Shown one piece after another: positions 1 to 10,132 of a DNA stretch of 64,000 bases. Position numbers and translations under genes: made by a program. Within the stretch, counting starts at the first letter, position 1; each line of letters begins with the position of its first letter. This stretch comes from Mesostigma viride (Eukaryota; Streptophyta; Mesostigmatophyceae; Mesostigmatales; Mesostigmataceae), in NCBI GenBank assembly GCA_009746045.1, contig RPFO01000111.1:261001-325000 (forward strand), read 5' to 3'. A model generated the notes under the pieces. The model saw nothing but the letters and a program-made list of their open reading frames with translations. It ran no database searches and was not told the DNA's origin.

Positions 1-83
1 GCATCTTGCCACCATTTGCTAGCATGCATTCCAGCGTCATCTTTGCCTGCATGCATGTAAGCTCATGGATCACTCAACCTATC
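1..83 (-). mobile_element. Fragment of piggyBac-like non-autonomous element
   Basis: These bases match, in reverse complement, the stretch around 28520-28600 inside the complete TTAA-flanked element at 27823-29565, with only small indels (an extra or missing GC or CATG). The match runs up to the base before the LTR that starts at 84. The window therefore opens inside a second member of this family into which the LTR element was inserted. No coding sequence is seen. Confidence 0.7.
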
Positions 84-666
84 TGTTACGTCCCAGCCCT
101 TTTGGTCGGACGTAACAATGGAATAAATTACTAAGGCTGTTGGTCTATTGGACTTGGGTTTTATGGACCTTGGCTATTGTGTGAATTGGACTAGTTACTT
201 TGGTCCTAGGTTGTCCTTTTAGGGGCCGGTGCTGTGGCGCCGCGCCAGTTCTGAGTCCGTCCGTAGTTCTAGGCGTGGATCCTATAGTTGAGGGTCGATG
301 TCGGCCCGGATCCTACGTGGAATGAGTGACTCGGATTGTTCTAAGGAAATTGGCGTGTATCTGCGCCGCAACCAACCTAGGTTAAATTGGTCTGAGGACG
401 AGAGTCTCGTCCTCTTGGTTTAATGAATGATAAGTGCGAATACGCCTACACATTGAGCCCGGGGCATTATCCATTTGTAATTGGTATTGCTAGCCAATAT
501 AAGTGTGAACTAATTAGCTTGGCATTAAGCCGTGATGCCAGATATCTCACGACTCACGTCGTGAAGCGCAACCTACTTTAGGCTACCTTGAATTATCCCT
601 AATTCCGGCAAGGAGGGTCTTTCGCTACGTAGCTCAGGCTAGGTGTGTCTGGGCAGGGACGTAACA
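84..666 (+). repeat. 5' LTR of element A
   Basis: The LTR begins TGTTACGTCCCAGCCC and ends GGGACGTAACA, giving the usual TG...CA ends. The beginning and end also form a short inverted repeat (TGTTACGTCCC / GGGACGTAACA). It is clearly related to, but diverged from, the LTRs of element B. It is followed one base later by TGGTTATCGGAGG. Confidence 0.85.
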
Positions 667-667
667 C

Positions 668-680
668 TGGTTATCGGAGG
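668..680 (+). other. Primer-binding-site-like sequence
   Basis: TGGTTATCGGAGG starts one base after the LTR and opens with TGG, the complement of a tRNA CCA tail. The same 13 bases lie next to the 5' LTR of element B (reverse strand, 27243-27255). I cannot name the tRNA from the sequence. Confidence 0.6.
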
Positions 681-1417
681 AAATGTGCTGGAAAGGTTAG
701 CTAACTCTCGCGGAGAGGGTTAGTGAGCCAATTAGGATACCAAGACGAAGCTTGGCGTAGGTAGAGGTTCCGGAATTCAACGATTGCTGTCAGGCCGGCG
801 GCCAGCCCGTAAAGGGATTCAACGACGACCTAGGCAGCAAGCGGCCAGTCTGGGATACTCGGCGGGGCTAGCAATAGTCCTGTGGTGAGGTGCTGTCAAC
901 GATAGCGTTCAGCTCTCCTGTTTTCAACGACACCTAGTGGCGGCCAGGGCTTGCCTTCAACGACACCGGGTGGCGGCCAGCTCAGGAGGGATTAACGTCA
1001 TCGAAGATGGTACGTCCCCTAGTTAGAATTCTTTCTTTACAAGCTATGCCTGCTGAAGGCTAGCTGGCGAGCTCGCTTTCTCTCCGGGACCGCACGCGTA
1101 GGGGGTTTATGTTCTATGTTGTACCCTCTATAGGTTGTAAATGTCGTTGGTGCCCATGGACGTCGCGGAGACGGCCATTCGTTGTTTGACCTGCAAGGGG
1201 TCGTGGGGGTGGATACCGTCTGGCTGTTGCCGACTGTGTTGACGGTGTTCACCTCCGTGTGTGCGTATAGCCCGTTCCGCGGAAAGCTCGGGCGTGTGCT
1301 GTGCTAGACTCTGTGCTTCTCCCTCGTTTGTGCTGGTAAAGGTCACTGCACCTAGAGGTAGCCTGGGATCCCCTCTTTCTCTCCTGTTTGCAAGCCTCTG
1401 CCAGCCTATGATGTAAC
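681..1417 (+). other. LTR element A leader with TTCAACGA repeats
   Basis: This is untranslated leader. Between about 775 and 985 the phrase TTCAACGAC or TCAACGA, followed 10-20 bases later by GGCGGCCAG, occurs about five times with varying spacers. The equivalent leader of element B (about 26920-27140, reverse strand) carries the same phrases. Conservation between diverged copies suggests a structural or packaging role, which is inference. No convincing ORF lies here. Confidence 0.5.
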
Positions 1418-1759
1418 ATGCCCAGACGCAACAGAATAAATAAGGGTGGTCAATCTGGATTTCCTTACTATGCCGTGGCCCATGATGGGGGCGAGGGTAG
1501 ACCAGCCATATTTTACAGTTGGAAGGCATGTGAAGAACACATCAAGGACAAGATAGTGTCTAAAGACTCTAGTGCTAAATGGAAGGGGTTTGATAACATC
1601 ACTGATGCTGATAGGTTTGTTAGGGAACACATGCCATTGCCTGAGGGGATGCACACCACTCGTGAATGCTCTAAGCCACCCACGCTCAGCAGTCAGGGGG
1701 AGGGGACAGCAGTTACAGTGACTTTCTCTCAGCTGACCATTGGCCCTAGCAAGCAGTAG
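1418..1759 (+). CDS. RNase H1 N-terminal-like (Cauli_VI/RHBD) small protein, element A
   Basis: This 113-codon ORF lies between leader and gag. Residues 15-72 carry the signature of the RNase H1 N-terminal hybrid-binding domain, also known from caulimovirus transactivators: a YYAVAHDG start, then YSWKACEEHIKD, then KWKGFDNITDADRFV. In that family the conserved W and KGF positions contact RNA/DNA hybrids. No RNase H catalytic domain follows; the rest is a short Ser/Thr-rich tail. The ATG at 1418 is used because the domain starts shortly after it. The homologous ORF in element B (26125-26483) begins the same way but is broken. A domain that binds RNA/DNA hybrids encoded ahead of gag is unusual for a plant-type LTR element. 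Its role, perhaps in reverse transcription or translation, is inference. Confidence 0.75.
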   Translation: MPRRNRINKGGQSGFPYYAVAHDGGEGRPAIFYSWKACEEHIKDKIVSKDSSAKWKGFDNITDADRFVREHMPLPEGMHTTRECSKPPTLSSQGEGTAVTVTFSQLTIGPSKQ

Positions 1760-1893
1760 AGGGGACCATTACTAGGGAGTAGTATTAGGTTCTATAGTCA
1801 TAGCTCTATAGCACGTGGTTGCTCTCTTTCTCTTTCTCTCTCTTCCTTCCTGGGGAGGTGTTGCCTGCAGTGTAAGGTACCGGTACGAGCACC

Positions 1894-2235
1894 ATGCCAA
1901 CACGGTCCCAAACAAGGAACGCCAGAGATACAGAGGAAGAGACTAGAGAACGAGATCTTGAGAATACAGAAGTAGAACCGGTAGACAACCACGAGCACGG
2001 TACAGAGAGGATAGAGGTACCACTGCACGTCCAAGCAGGGACAGATACAGGTGAGGTCATGGAGAGACCTGCGGAAGGCTTCCCACGATCCAGAGATCAG
2101 AACCCTAGGTTCCCAGCGGATGGGGACAATCTAGACGCCTTAACAAGGCAGGGAGATGACAGGAATGACCGAGAGAGGCTCCAAGAGTACTCGCAGCAGC
2201 AGCAACAGCAGCAACAGCAGCAGCAACAGCAGCAA

Positions 2236-2290
<55 letters not shown>

Positions 2291-3028
2291 CGCAGCAGCA
2301 GCAACAGCAGCAGCAGCATCAGCAGCAGCAACGGTCACCACAGCAGCAATGGCAACAGCAGCAACCCCGGATGCAGCAGCAACAACCCCAGACGAGACCA
2401 CAATGGCTACCACCTGATCCAGAGCAGCAGAGAGACGAGTATGAAGATACCCTGCATTACCGCCATCAGCAGCCAGTCACCGGGCGGCCAACGCATCCTT
2501 GGGCAGGTCGGGGGCGGCCCCAGGGACCCCCACCGGGCCCCCCACACCGGGGCAGACGCAGAGTGTCCTTCGGCAGCACGTCCCTGTTACCCACGGCGCT
2601 ATGGTATTCGGACGAGGAAGGGGAGGTCCCAGGGGCAGATGGCGAGTTCGATGACCTGGAAGGGACTAACGAGGCGGACGAGGGAACTGTCACGCAGGGC
2701 CCGCCCGTTGGTACTCATAGACCACGGACCAGCCCAGGGGAGACCAGAAGCAGTGTCACCACCAGAGACGAGGAGACTCACACGCCAGTCCAGCGCCCGG
2801 CACCTCAACCGCAGCGCCCACGGGTGCTTGACCAAAGCGCGGTCCCCTCGCCTGCGCCTGCTGGCAACCTCAGCTTCAGCAGGGTGGCCTTGGATGACCC
2901 GGGGTACGAACACCCCTCATCCGTCCAGGTGCGGCGGACTCATGGTACGCCGCCCAGATCCAGCTCTCTCGACCCCGGTCGCAGCCCCCCGACTTCGGCG
3001 ATATCCCCCACGTAGACGTCGGTCAATT
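1894..3028 (+). pseudogene. gag: gag of LTR element A, 3'-truncated
   Basis: The frame opens at ATG 1894 and stops at 3015 after 373 codons. It starts with a charged region rich in Arg and Glu, then a long glutamine run (roughly residues 100-150) and Gln/Pro-rich low-complexity sequence. Next comes a stretch around SFSRVALDDPGYEHPS that matches the gag of element B (NFSRVALDGPGYEHPS, near 25490). The alignment with element B breaks at about 3024, where the BAH/transposase unit begins, so the capsid-like and zinc-knuckle parts present in element B are missing. The protein is therefore a truncated Gag. The first about 100 residues also match element B, so the N-terminus is reliable. Confidence 0.75.
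2191..2335 (+). repeat. CAG/CAA trinucleotide run (polyglutamine in gag)
   Basis: This is a mixed CAG/CAA tract of about 48 triplets, coding glutamine with a few Pro and His in the gag frame. Open reading in the other frames (poly-Ser, poly-Leu, poly-Ala) follows from the repeat itself and is not evidence of genes. Confidence 0.9.
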
Positions 3029-3739
3029 GCATTACCGAAAGAGGCAACATTCGTTTCCCTTGAAAATTCAAGTACAACGGACGGCGCGCAAATTTAAGCA
3101 TACGGACTGATCCAGGACCGGATCGACCAAACCCGATCTGCCCAAATCTGCCCAAATCTTTCACTTCACGAGTCACTACCGGATCTGTACGGCAACTGCG
3201 GGCCGACTTCCTGATTCCGTGGACTCCGAGCATAGAACCTTTTCTAGACGGGAGTAGTTTTTGGACTCGGATCTACACCAACGGTCGTGGCAAAACTCGC
3301 TGGCATGAAAATAGAAACTTTGGAAGCATTTTGCTGGCATTAGGTAGCTGGAAAATACGGCGCTGCAAATAGGCATAATGCATTGTGAACATTTTCTCGT
3401 AACTAACGTGCCGCTCATCACGCATTTTTTAGTGGTCATAATTTACATTTTACACTAGCTCGTACACTTGCTGCAGGGCATACGATAATGGCGTCACGGA
3501 ATGCTGTTTCAGTTTACGCGAGCACCAGTTTCTGTAGGCACATTCCGCCTGCGCCTACCCAGCAGCCGGCCAAGCTCAAAATGAGCAAAAATGCCGCTGC
3601 CGGCGCAGTGGATGGCGCGGCATTTTGGTTTCCAGGATCCCGCGTAGATTCCAGAGCTAATAACACGATAGTGCACTCTTTGCGAAGGAATAGCGAGGGG
3701 GAAATGCTAGCTATTTCCCCAGGGTCGGTACACTAGGAA

Positions 3740-4085
3740 CTCGGCTTTGAGAATGGGTGAGAAATGGTGAGAAAAAGGGTGAGAAAGGTGAGAAAAAGGG
3801 TGAGAAATGGGTGAGAATGGGTGAGAAAGGTGAGAAAAAAGGGTGAGAATGGGGTGAGAATGGGTGAGAAAACACGTTTCTCACCCGGGTGAGATTGCCC
3901 CAAAAAGGTGAAAAAAGGGGAATAACGTGAGAAAAATCTCAAAAAACAGGACGTGAGATAAGTGAGAAAAACGGGAGGTGTGAAACGTGAGAAAAGTGAG
4001 AAAATCAGGACGTGAGAAAAGTGAGAAAAGTGAGAAAAACAGGACGTGAGAAAAGTGAGAAAAGTGAGAAAACACAGCGCTGAAA
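3740..4085. repeat. Left subterminal GTGAGAAA array of CACTA-1
   Basis: Dozens of copies of GTGAGAAA, GGTGAGAAAAAGG and ACGTGAGAAAAGTG follow the terminal repeat. The right end (about 7555-7885) has the same motifs, partly inverted. CACTA elements of plants carry such arrays as binding sites for their TnpA/TnpD-type protein. Confidence 0.8.
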
Positions 4086-6063
4086 AACACACCCATAATG
4101 CAATATGCTGGCAGCAGACACATGCATGCAGTGCCAGTAACAACCGCTGTTCAAAACAGCACGAACAATAATGATTTTTTCATTAAATGTTTGAATAATT
4201 TTAATGTTTACAGCTGCAAGAACCCATTGATTCAACTATTCAACACTGTTATGGCGTTATGTACATCTTCGGCATTCAAATATGCCTTTTCAACACAGTC
4301 TGTTATGGCGTTATGACATCTTCGGCATTCAATGCCTGTTCAACACAGTCTGTTATGGCGTTATGACATCTTCCGCATTCAATGCCTATCATCAAATACT
4401 ATATGGTAGCTAGCTAACAAAGCGGGCCGGTCGACAGGGCGTCACATGCTGACTTGAAAGTGGAACCGCTTGCATTTTACTCTCGTGGTCCCTGCAAGAA
4501 ATAAAGCAAACCGACACAATATACGCAAGAGGAAAAGAAATCAGATCCTTGACATAGATGTAAGCGTTCTACAAGGAAGAGCTCACCAGCACCTAACGGT
4601 CCATGCAGCAAATGTGTAGAACCCAACACTCACTCTTATGGCAAAGCAGCCCCATGTGGCAAGGCAGCACCATACACATGAATCACACCATGCGCCAGAT
4701 GTCACACGAGCAAGGCACAACGTTGTCGTCGGATCAGAAAGCAACAAGCGTGAAAACGCTAGCGGCCCAAATCTGAGATTCCGCGGAACACAGAAAATAA
4801 GAAAGCTCAGAAGCTACCAGCAAGGGATCGAACATATGACCTTTGGCATGATTTCGCGGCTGTGTGAGTCTCCTGATCCGAAGGCATCTCACGTAATGAA
4901 CGTTTCGAAACAGCCAAACTGCGGAAAATCTCTTACCGGAGAGAGTTGCCAATATCAAGGAGACAACCAGCGCAGGCCAGAAATCGGGAGAATCCGGACC
5001 ATGGTAGCTCGAGCCTGCCGTTATCTTGTCCGCGTTTTCGAGTCGTGCAGGATTATGAATATGAATGGAGATGGAAATGTGTAGCCTTGTGCATTGAAAT
5101 TACGGCTGGCTGACGTGAAGAGCGACTACATGACCTACACGGTGGGTCCGGAAACGGCTTGCTTGATTGTGTTTCATCGTGGGCAACGAGTCCAACAACT
5201 ACTTTCTCTGGGCGGCAAACTGCGGCAAATTGAACGCAAACCTCATCATGAAATCTTGACCGTCGAAATGTAACAATCCGACGACGTATGCAGTATGCCG
5301 CGTAATTTTCTGTTGCGGGAGAGCCGTTGGGCCGGTTCCCGACGCGGGCGACCAGTGGTTTGCGTTAAGTTAACTTAGCTGAAGTTCCCCAAGCCGCATG
5401 ATGGCTCTCATCGACGGCCTCAGTCTATTGACGCGTCGGCCCGATTTTGGCGGCACCCAATTTGACCCCAACGGCACCTACCGACAAAGGGCATACGTAC
5501 GTTTCACGCGCACCACGACCTTCGAGCTCTGCTATGGCGGTGGTGCCGTGGGGCCCGCATCAGACTGCGGGCCCTTATCTGCTTTGGCGGTGCTGCCGTT
5601 GGGCCCGCATCAGAATTCAGGCCCTTTATGCATGCGGGCCATTAATGCATGTTACTTTTTTAGTCTTCTGCATACAAATATGAAGCAATGAGGTCGTGTC
5701 CTCTGGATTTTTGCACTGCAAATGGCATTTGCACCGTGTGCAGTTCCTGGACGTTTGGAAACATGCATGATGGCATGTGGCTAATGTAATGACTGACTAG
5801 CTAGACCGTTTCAGTGGTTTTTCATTTGCGGGTATTTCCTCGTAAATGGTGGGAAAGCGATCGCAGCAATGGTTCTCACCACTAGACACTCCCGGCCAGT
5901 GAAGCTCGAAAAACACGCCCTGATCAAGCAAGCTGTTTCCGGCCCCACTGTATAGGTCATCTTACAGTCGCTCTTTGCGTAAGCCAGCCATAATTTCAAT
6001 GAACAAGGCTACACATTTGCATACTCTTTGCTTGGTTATCGGTGTGCCTTTGTTTGGATGCAG

Positions 6064-7391
6064 GGGGGATCGCTGTGCTGACACAACGCGCCGCAAGGGA
6101 TTTGCTGGTAGAAGATGCCCTTCCCAAGGCTGATTACAGCGACCCTGCGAATGGCGACGAGGCCTACTGGTGAGCCTTGTTTTTTGCAAATGCTACTTAC
6201 GCCGTCTGCTTTGGTTATTTTAATTCAGTCCTATTGAAAGGCGCCTTGGGATTAGCCATGCAATCATGTTTTACTGTCACAAAGCCAGCCCTAGTAATTA
6301 ATATCTAGTTTGTTTGGTTTTACCCATCCGGGTGCCATGATCTTGCCGCCAGTAAAAGCGTCCTGTGTTGTATCGTTCTATTTTTTTTAATAACCAATAC
6401 TTAATAATAATACTCTTTGCTGGGTTATCGGGTGCGTTTGTTTGAATGCAGGCGAGATCGCTGTGCTGACACAACGTTCAACGTGATTGCATGGGCATCA
6501 TTAAACCTGACGCCGCTTGTGCCGCAAGGCATTGTAGCGGCGTGTGGGGGCGTGAAGCGCTACGCGGATTCTTTCCACAAAGTCAGGATACACGGGTTCA
6601 ACTACCGCACAGAGGCTGCGGACCAATCCCTGGGAAAGCGGCACAAGAATGCGGGAGTTGCGGTGCATGGCCCGGGCGGTGTAGACTTTGGTTTCATCAC
6701 ACACATTCTGAAGGCCAGGTTAGAGTACCCACGAGGGGGCTGGGAATGGCAGCTGTTGTTGAAGGTGGAGCTTTTTGATCGCCTTCATGTCGCTCACCTG
6801 CCCCACGAGAGGTTGGTGGTCATCAGCAGCGCACAGGCCCCCAGGTCGTCGCGCCTTGTGTTGCCAGGTGCAGTGAGCTCAGTTGGGTATGTCGTCGATG
6901 AATGCTATGCTCCCGAAATGGTGGTAATCCCTGCCAAACTGCCATGGAGCATGGCACACCAGGCGCAATCTTCCCTCAGTAACCATGTGTATCACAGCGT
7001 GGCAGCAGATTTCCCCACCATGCCGCAGTTTGAAGTGATTGAGGAGGGTGAGCCGATGCCACCGCCTAGTGGCAAGAAGAAAGGCAAGAAGAAGGGGTCC
7101 AAGAAGAAGAAGAAGGTGGCAGCGGCAGACGTAGGTGATGGCGACGTGGTGCGCCGCGCTGGCAAGGCACCTGCTCGAGGGCGCAGCCGCAAGCGTGGTG
7201 CTCCCACAGATGCTGGACCTAGCCAGCCCACCGTTGTAATTGAGGAGGTCCCTATGGCAAAGAGGGCCAGTGGAAGGCAGCGTAAAGCTGTGAACTATTG
7301 CGACACTAGTGGGGATGACACTATGTCATCAGAAGATGATGTTGATGCAAGCAACCCCTCGGACAGCAGTTCTGAAGAAGATGACTTTTGA
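6064..7391 (+). pseudogene. Remnant 3' exons of CACTA transposase gene (CACTA-1)
   Basis: Two exons match the last two exons of the CACTA-3 transposase. The exon at 6064-6169 ends in ADYSDPANGDEAYW, against AEYKDPEVNGDEAYW in CACTA-3. The exon at 6452-7391 carries HGFNYRTEAAD, GFITHILKARL, LLLKVELFDRLHVAHL and SSVGYVVDE, against YGFNYRTKEAD, GYLTHILVAKL, LVLRVELFDASEVAYI and SSVGFVLDP. The region resembles the C-terminal DUF4216-like part of plant CACTA transposases. Downstream are lysine-rich clusters and an acidic Ser/Asp/Glu tail to the stop at 7391. All upstream exons, including the Transposase_21 core, are absent. The 312-codon last exon stays open in both CACTA-1 and CACTA-2, so a truncated protein could still be made. 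Confidence 0.7.
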
Positions 7392-8444
7392 TTTAATTTG
7401 GGCATGACAGCATTGTTTATGGAATGATGTGCTGTTTTATATTGTATGACAACCCTATATTGCACCTTTGTGCACCCTACAATGCATATCAAAGTGGTGT
7501 TGAGTTTTTTTTTCACGTTAAGGACTTAATGAAATAAAGCTCATGATTTTTCTCGTGTTACACTCTTGGTGAGAAATTTCTCACCACGTTGACTTGTGAT
7601 TTTTCTCGTGTTAGTGATTTTTCTCGTGTTGGTGAGAAACTTCTCAATTTTCTCAATTTTCTCAATCTTTCTGCCTTTTTCTCACCCATTCTCACCTTTT
7701 TTCTCACTTTAGGGTTTTTTCTCACCCCAATCTCACCAAAACGCCCTTTTTCTCACCAAAATCTCACCCTGGTGAGATTTTTTGCCTAGCGTTTGCGGAA
7801 AAAAATTGAGATTTTTCTCAATTTTCTCAAAAAATTCTCACAAAAGGTGAGAAAATTGAGGGTTTTGAGAATTTTCTCAGAAATTGAGTTCCTAGTGTAG
7901 TGCAGGTCCGAAGCGAGGATCCGGGCAACAAGCCCTTTTTTTCTGGAGGTAGTGTGCATAGTAAAGCCAGGTGAGGCAATAGACCCGAGATGGGCGGTGG
8001 CAGGAAACGTAGACAACACGAACGAAGTCGTGTTGTGCGGCTATTGGCTGTGGCGCGACGATGAACTGCCTGAGCACCTGGCGCAGGCAGTTCACTGGTC
8101 GAGAACTGTAATCGAGCTAATCGCCAGCGAAGACTGCGCTGCCATTCCAGTGTCGGCGGTGCAAGACATCGTCTCCGTGCAGGCCTACTGGCAGGCGGAC
8201 TTCTACAGCTGGGCGGACTACACCGTACAGGTACTTTCTGTTTATAATGTCCTATCTATATTGCATGCATTTGATGCGGCTGACTGCGATGCCTCATTCG
8301 CTTTACTGCTGTAGGTGACAGAAAAGTCATAAAGCTTGCTGCCTTGGTGTTCAGAGAGCATATTTTGTCTGTGTATCTGCTTCTTTTTTTTTTCCCTCTG
8401 TAATCTTTGGTTGTCTACCCTTTTTAATCCTGGTGGTTGGGTGG

Positions 8445-10125
8445 TTGGTTAGTTGGGTGGGTGGGTGGGTGGGTGGGTGGGTGGGTGGGTGGGTGGGTGG
8501 GTGGGTGGGTGGGTGGGTGGGTGGGTGGGTGGGTGGGTGGGTGGGTGGGTGGGTGGGTGGGTGGGTGGGTGGGTGGGTGGGTGGGTGGGTGGGTGGGTGG
8601 GTGGGTGGGTGGGTGGGTGGGTGGGTGAATGGGTGGGTGGGTGGGTGGGTGGGTGGGTGGGTGGGTGGGTGGGTGGGTGGGTGGGTGGGTGAATGGGTGG
8701 GTGGGTGGGTGGGTGGGTGGGTGGGTGGGTGGGTGGGTGGGTGGGTGGGTGGGTGGGTGGGTGGGTGGGTGGGTGGGTGGGTGGGTGGGTGGGTGGGTGG
8801 GTGGGTGGGTGGGTGGGTGGGTGCGTGGGTGCGTGGGTGCGTGGGTGGGTGGGTGGGTGGGTGGGTGGGTGGGTGGGTGGGTGGGTGGGTGGGTGGGTGG
8901 GTGGGTGGGTGGGTGGGTGGGTGGGTGGGTGGGTGGGTGGCCGGTGGGTGGGTGGGTGGGTGGGTGGGTGGGTGGGTGTGTGTGTGTGTGGTGGGTGGGT
9001 GGGTGGGTGGGTGGGTGGGTGGGTGGGTGGGTGGGTGGGTGGGTGGGTGGGTGGGTGGGTGGGTGGGTAGGTGGGTGCGTGGGTGCGTGGGTGCGTGGGT
9101 GGATGGGTGGGTGGGTGGGTGGGTGGGTGGGTGGGTGGGTGGGTGGGTGGGTGGGTGGGTGGGTGGGTGGGTGGGTGGGTGGGTGGGTGGGTGGGTGGAC
9201 CGTGGGTGGGTGTGGGTGGGTGGGTGGGTGGGTGGGTGGGTGGGTGGGTGGGTGGGTGGGTGGGTGGGTGGGTGGGTGGGTGGGTGGGTGGGTGGGTGGG
9301 TGAATGGGTGGGTGGGTGGGTGGGTGGGTGGGTGGGTGGGTGGGTGGGTGGGTGGGTGGGTGGGTGAATGGGTGGGTGGGTGGGTGGGTGGGTGGGTGGG
9401 TGGGTGGGTGGGTGGGTGGGTGGGTGGGTGGGTGGGTGGGTGGGTGGGTGGGTGGGTGGGTGGGTGGGTGGGTGGGTGGGTGGGTGCGTGGGTGCGTGGG
9501 TGCGTGGGTGGGTGGGTGGGTGGGTGGGTGGGTGGGTGGGTGGGTGGGTGGGTGGGTGGGTGGGTGGGTGGGTGGGTGGGTGGGTGGGTGGGTGGGTGGG
9601 TGGGTGGGTGGGTGGGTGGGTGGGTGGGTGGGTGGGTGGGTGGGTGGGTGGGTGGGTGGGTGGGTGGGTAGGTGGGTGCGTGGGTGCGTGGGTGCGTGGG
9701 TGGATGGGTGGGTGGGTGGGTGGGTGGGTGGGTGGGTGGGTGGGTGGGTGGTGGGTGGGTGGGTGGGTGGGTGGGTGGGTGGGTGGGTGGGTGGGTGGGT
9801 GGGTGGGTGGGTGGGTGGGTGGGTGGGTGGGTGGGTGGTTAGTTGGTTGGTTGGTTGGTTGGTTGGTTGGTTGGTTGGGTGGGTGGGTGGGTGGGTGGGT
9901 GGGTGGGTGGGTGGGTGGGTGGGTGGGTGGGTGGGTGGGTGGGTGGGTGGGTGGGTGGGTGGGTGGGTGGGTGGGTGGGTGGGTGGGTGGGTGGGTGGGT
10001 GGGTGGGTGGGTGGGTGGGTGGGTGGGTGGGTGGGTGGGTGGGTGGGTGGGTGGGTGGGTGGGTGGGTGGGTGGGTGGGTGGGTGGGTGGGTGGGTGGGT
10101 GGGTGGGTGGGTGGGTGGGTTGTTG
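8445..10125. repeat. GGGT microsatellite, copy 1
   Basis: About 1.7 kb of (GGGT)n with occasional GAAT, GCGT and GGTT variants lies in the first intron of the copy 1 BAH gene. Copy 2 has the same array at 53226-54428 but only about 1.2 kb long. Very long open frames here encode only Gly/Trp/Val repeats and are not genes. The plus strand could form G-quadruplexes. Confidence 0.95.
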
Positions 10126-10132
10126 TAAACTC

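Larger units (their letters stand above)
84..3028 (+). mobile_element. LTR retrotransposon A, 3'-truncated
   Basis: A 5' LTR (84-666), a primer-binding-like site, a long leader, a small RNase H1-N-domain ORF and the first part of gag follow in that order on the plus strand. The same order is found on the minus strand in LTR element B (19485-29668), and the two align along leader, ORF and gag. Element A stops inside gag near 3024, where copy 1 of the BAH/transposase unit begins, so protease, RT and the 3' LTR are absent. Its target duplication cannot be checked. The zinc knuckle in element B's gag suggests a Ty3/gypsy-type element, but no RT is visible in either copy to confirm this. Confidence 0.8.
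3731..7897 (+). mobile_element. CACTA-1, non-autonomous CACTA/EnSpm element
   Basis: The ends are CACTAGGAACTC and GAGTTCCTAGTG, flanked by TA (3729-3730 and 7898-7899). Copy 2 has the unoccupied site GGTCGGTAGTGCAGG at 52683-52697, so both element ends and the 2-bp target duplication are certain. Subterminal DNA is packed with GTGAGAAA / TTTCTCAC motifs on both sides, as expected for transposase-accessory binding sites. It keeps only the last two exons of a transposase gene (6064-6169, 6452-7391) and no Tnp2 catalytic part. Between about 4090 and 6060 I find only short decayed ORFs, a roughly 50-bp tandem repeat (about 4245-4400) and an imperfect inverted repeat (about 5085-5175 with 5930-6020). 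Confidence 0.92.

Noticed and set aside
2105-2413. Poly-Ala, poly-Leu and poly-Ser frames
   Set aside because: Shadow frames of the CAG/CAA tract; only the Gln frame continues into gag homologous with element B.
4638-5084. 148-codon ORF in CACTA-1
   Set aside because: No recognisable domain, no counterpart in CACTA-3 and poor start context; present in CACTA-2 only because the elements are near-identical.
5398-5691. 97-codon ORF in CACTA-1 (and its copy in CACTA-2)
   Set aside because: Identical in two recent copies of one deletion derivative, so conservation proves nothing; no motif and low-complexity ending.
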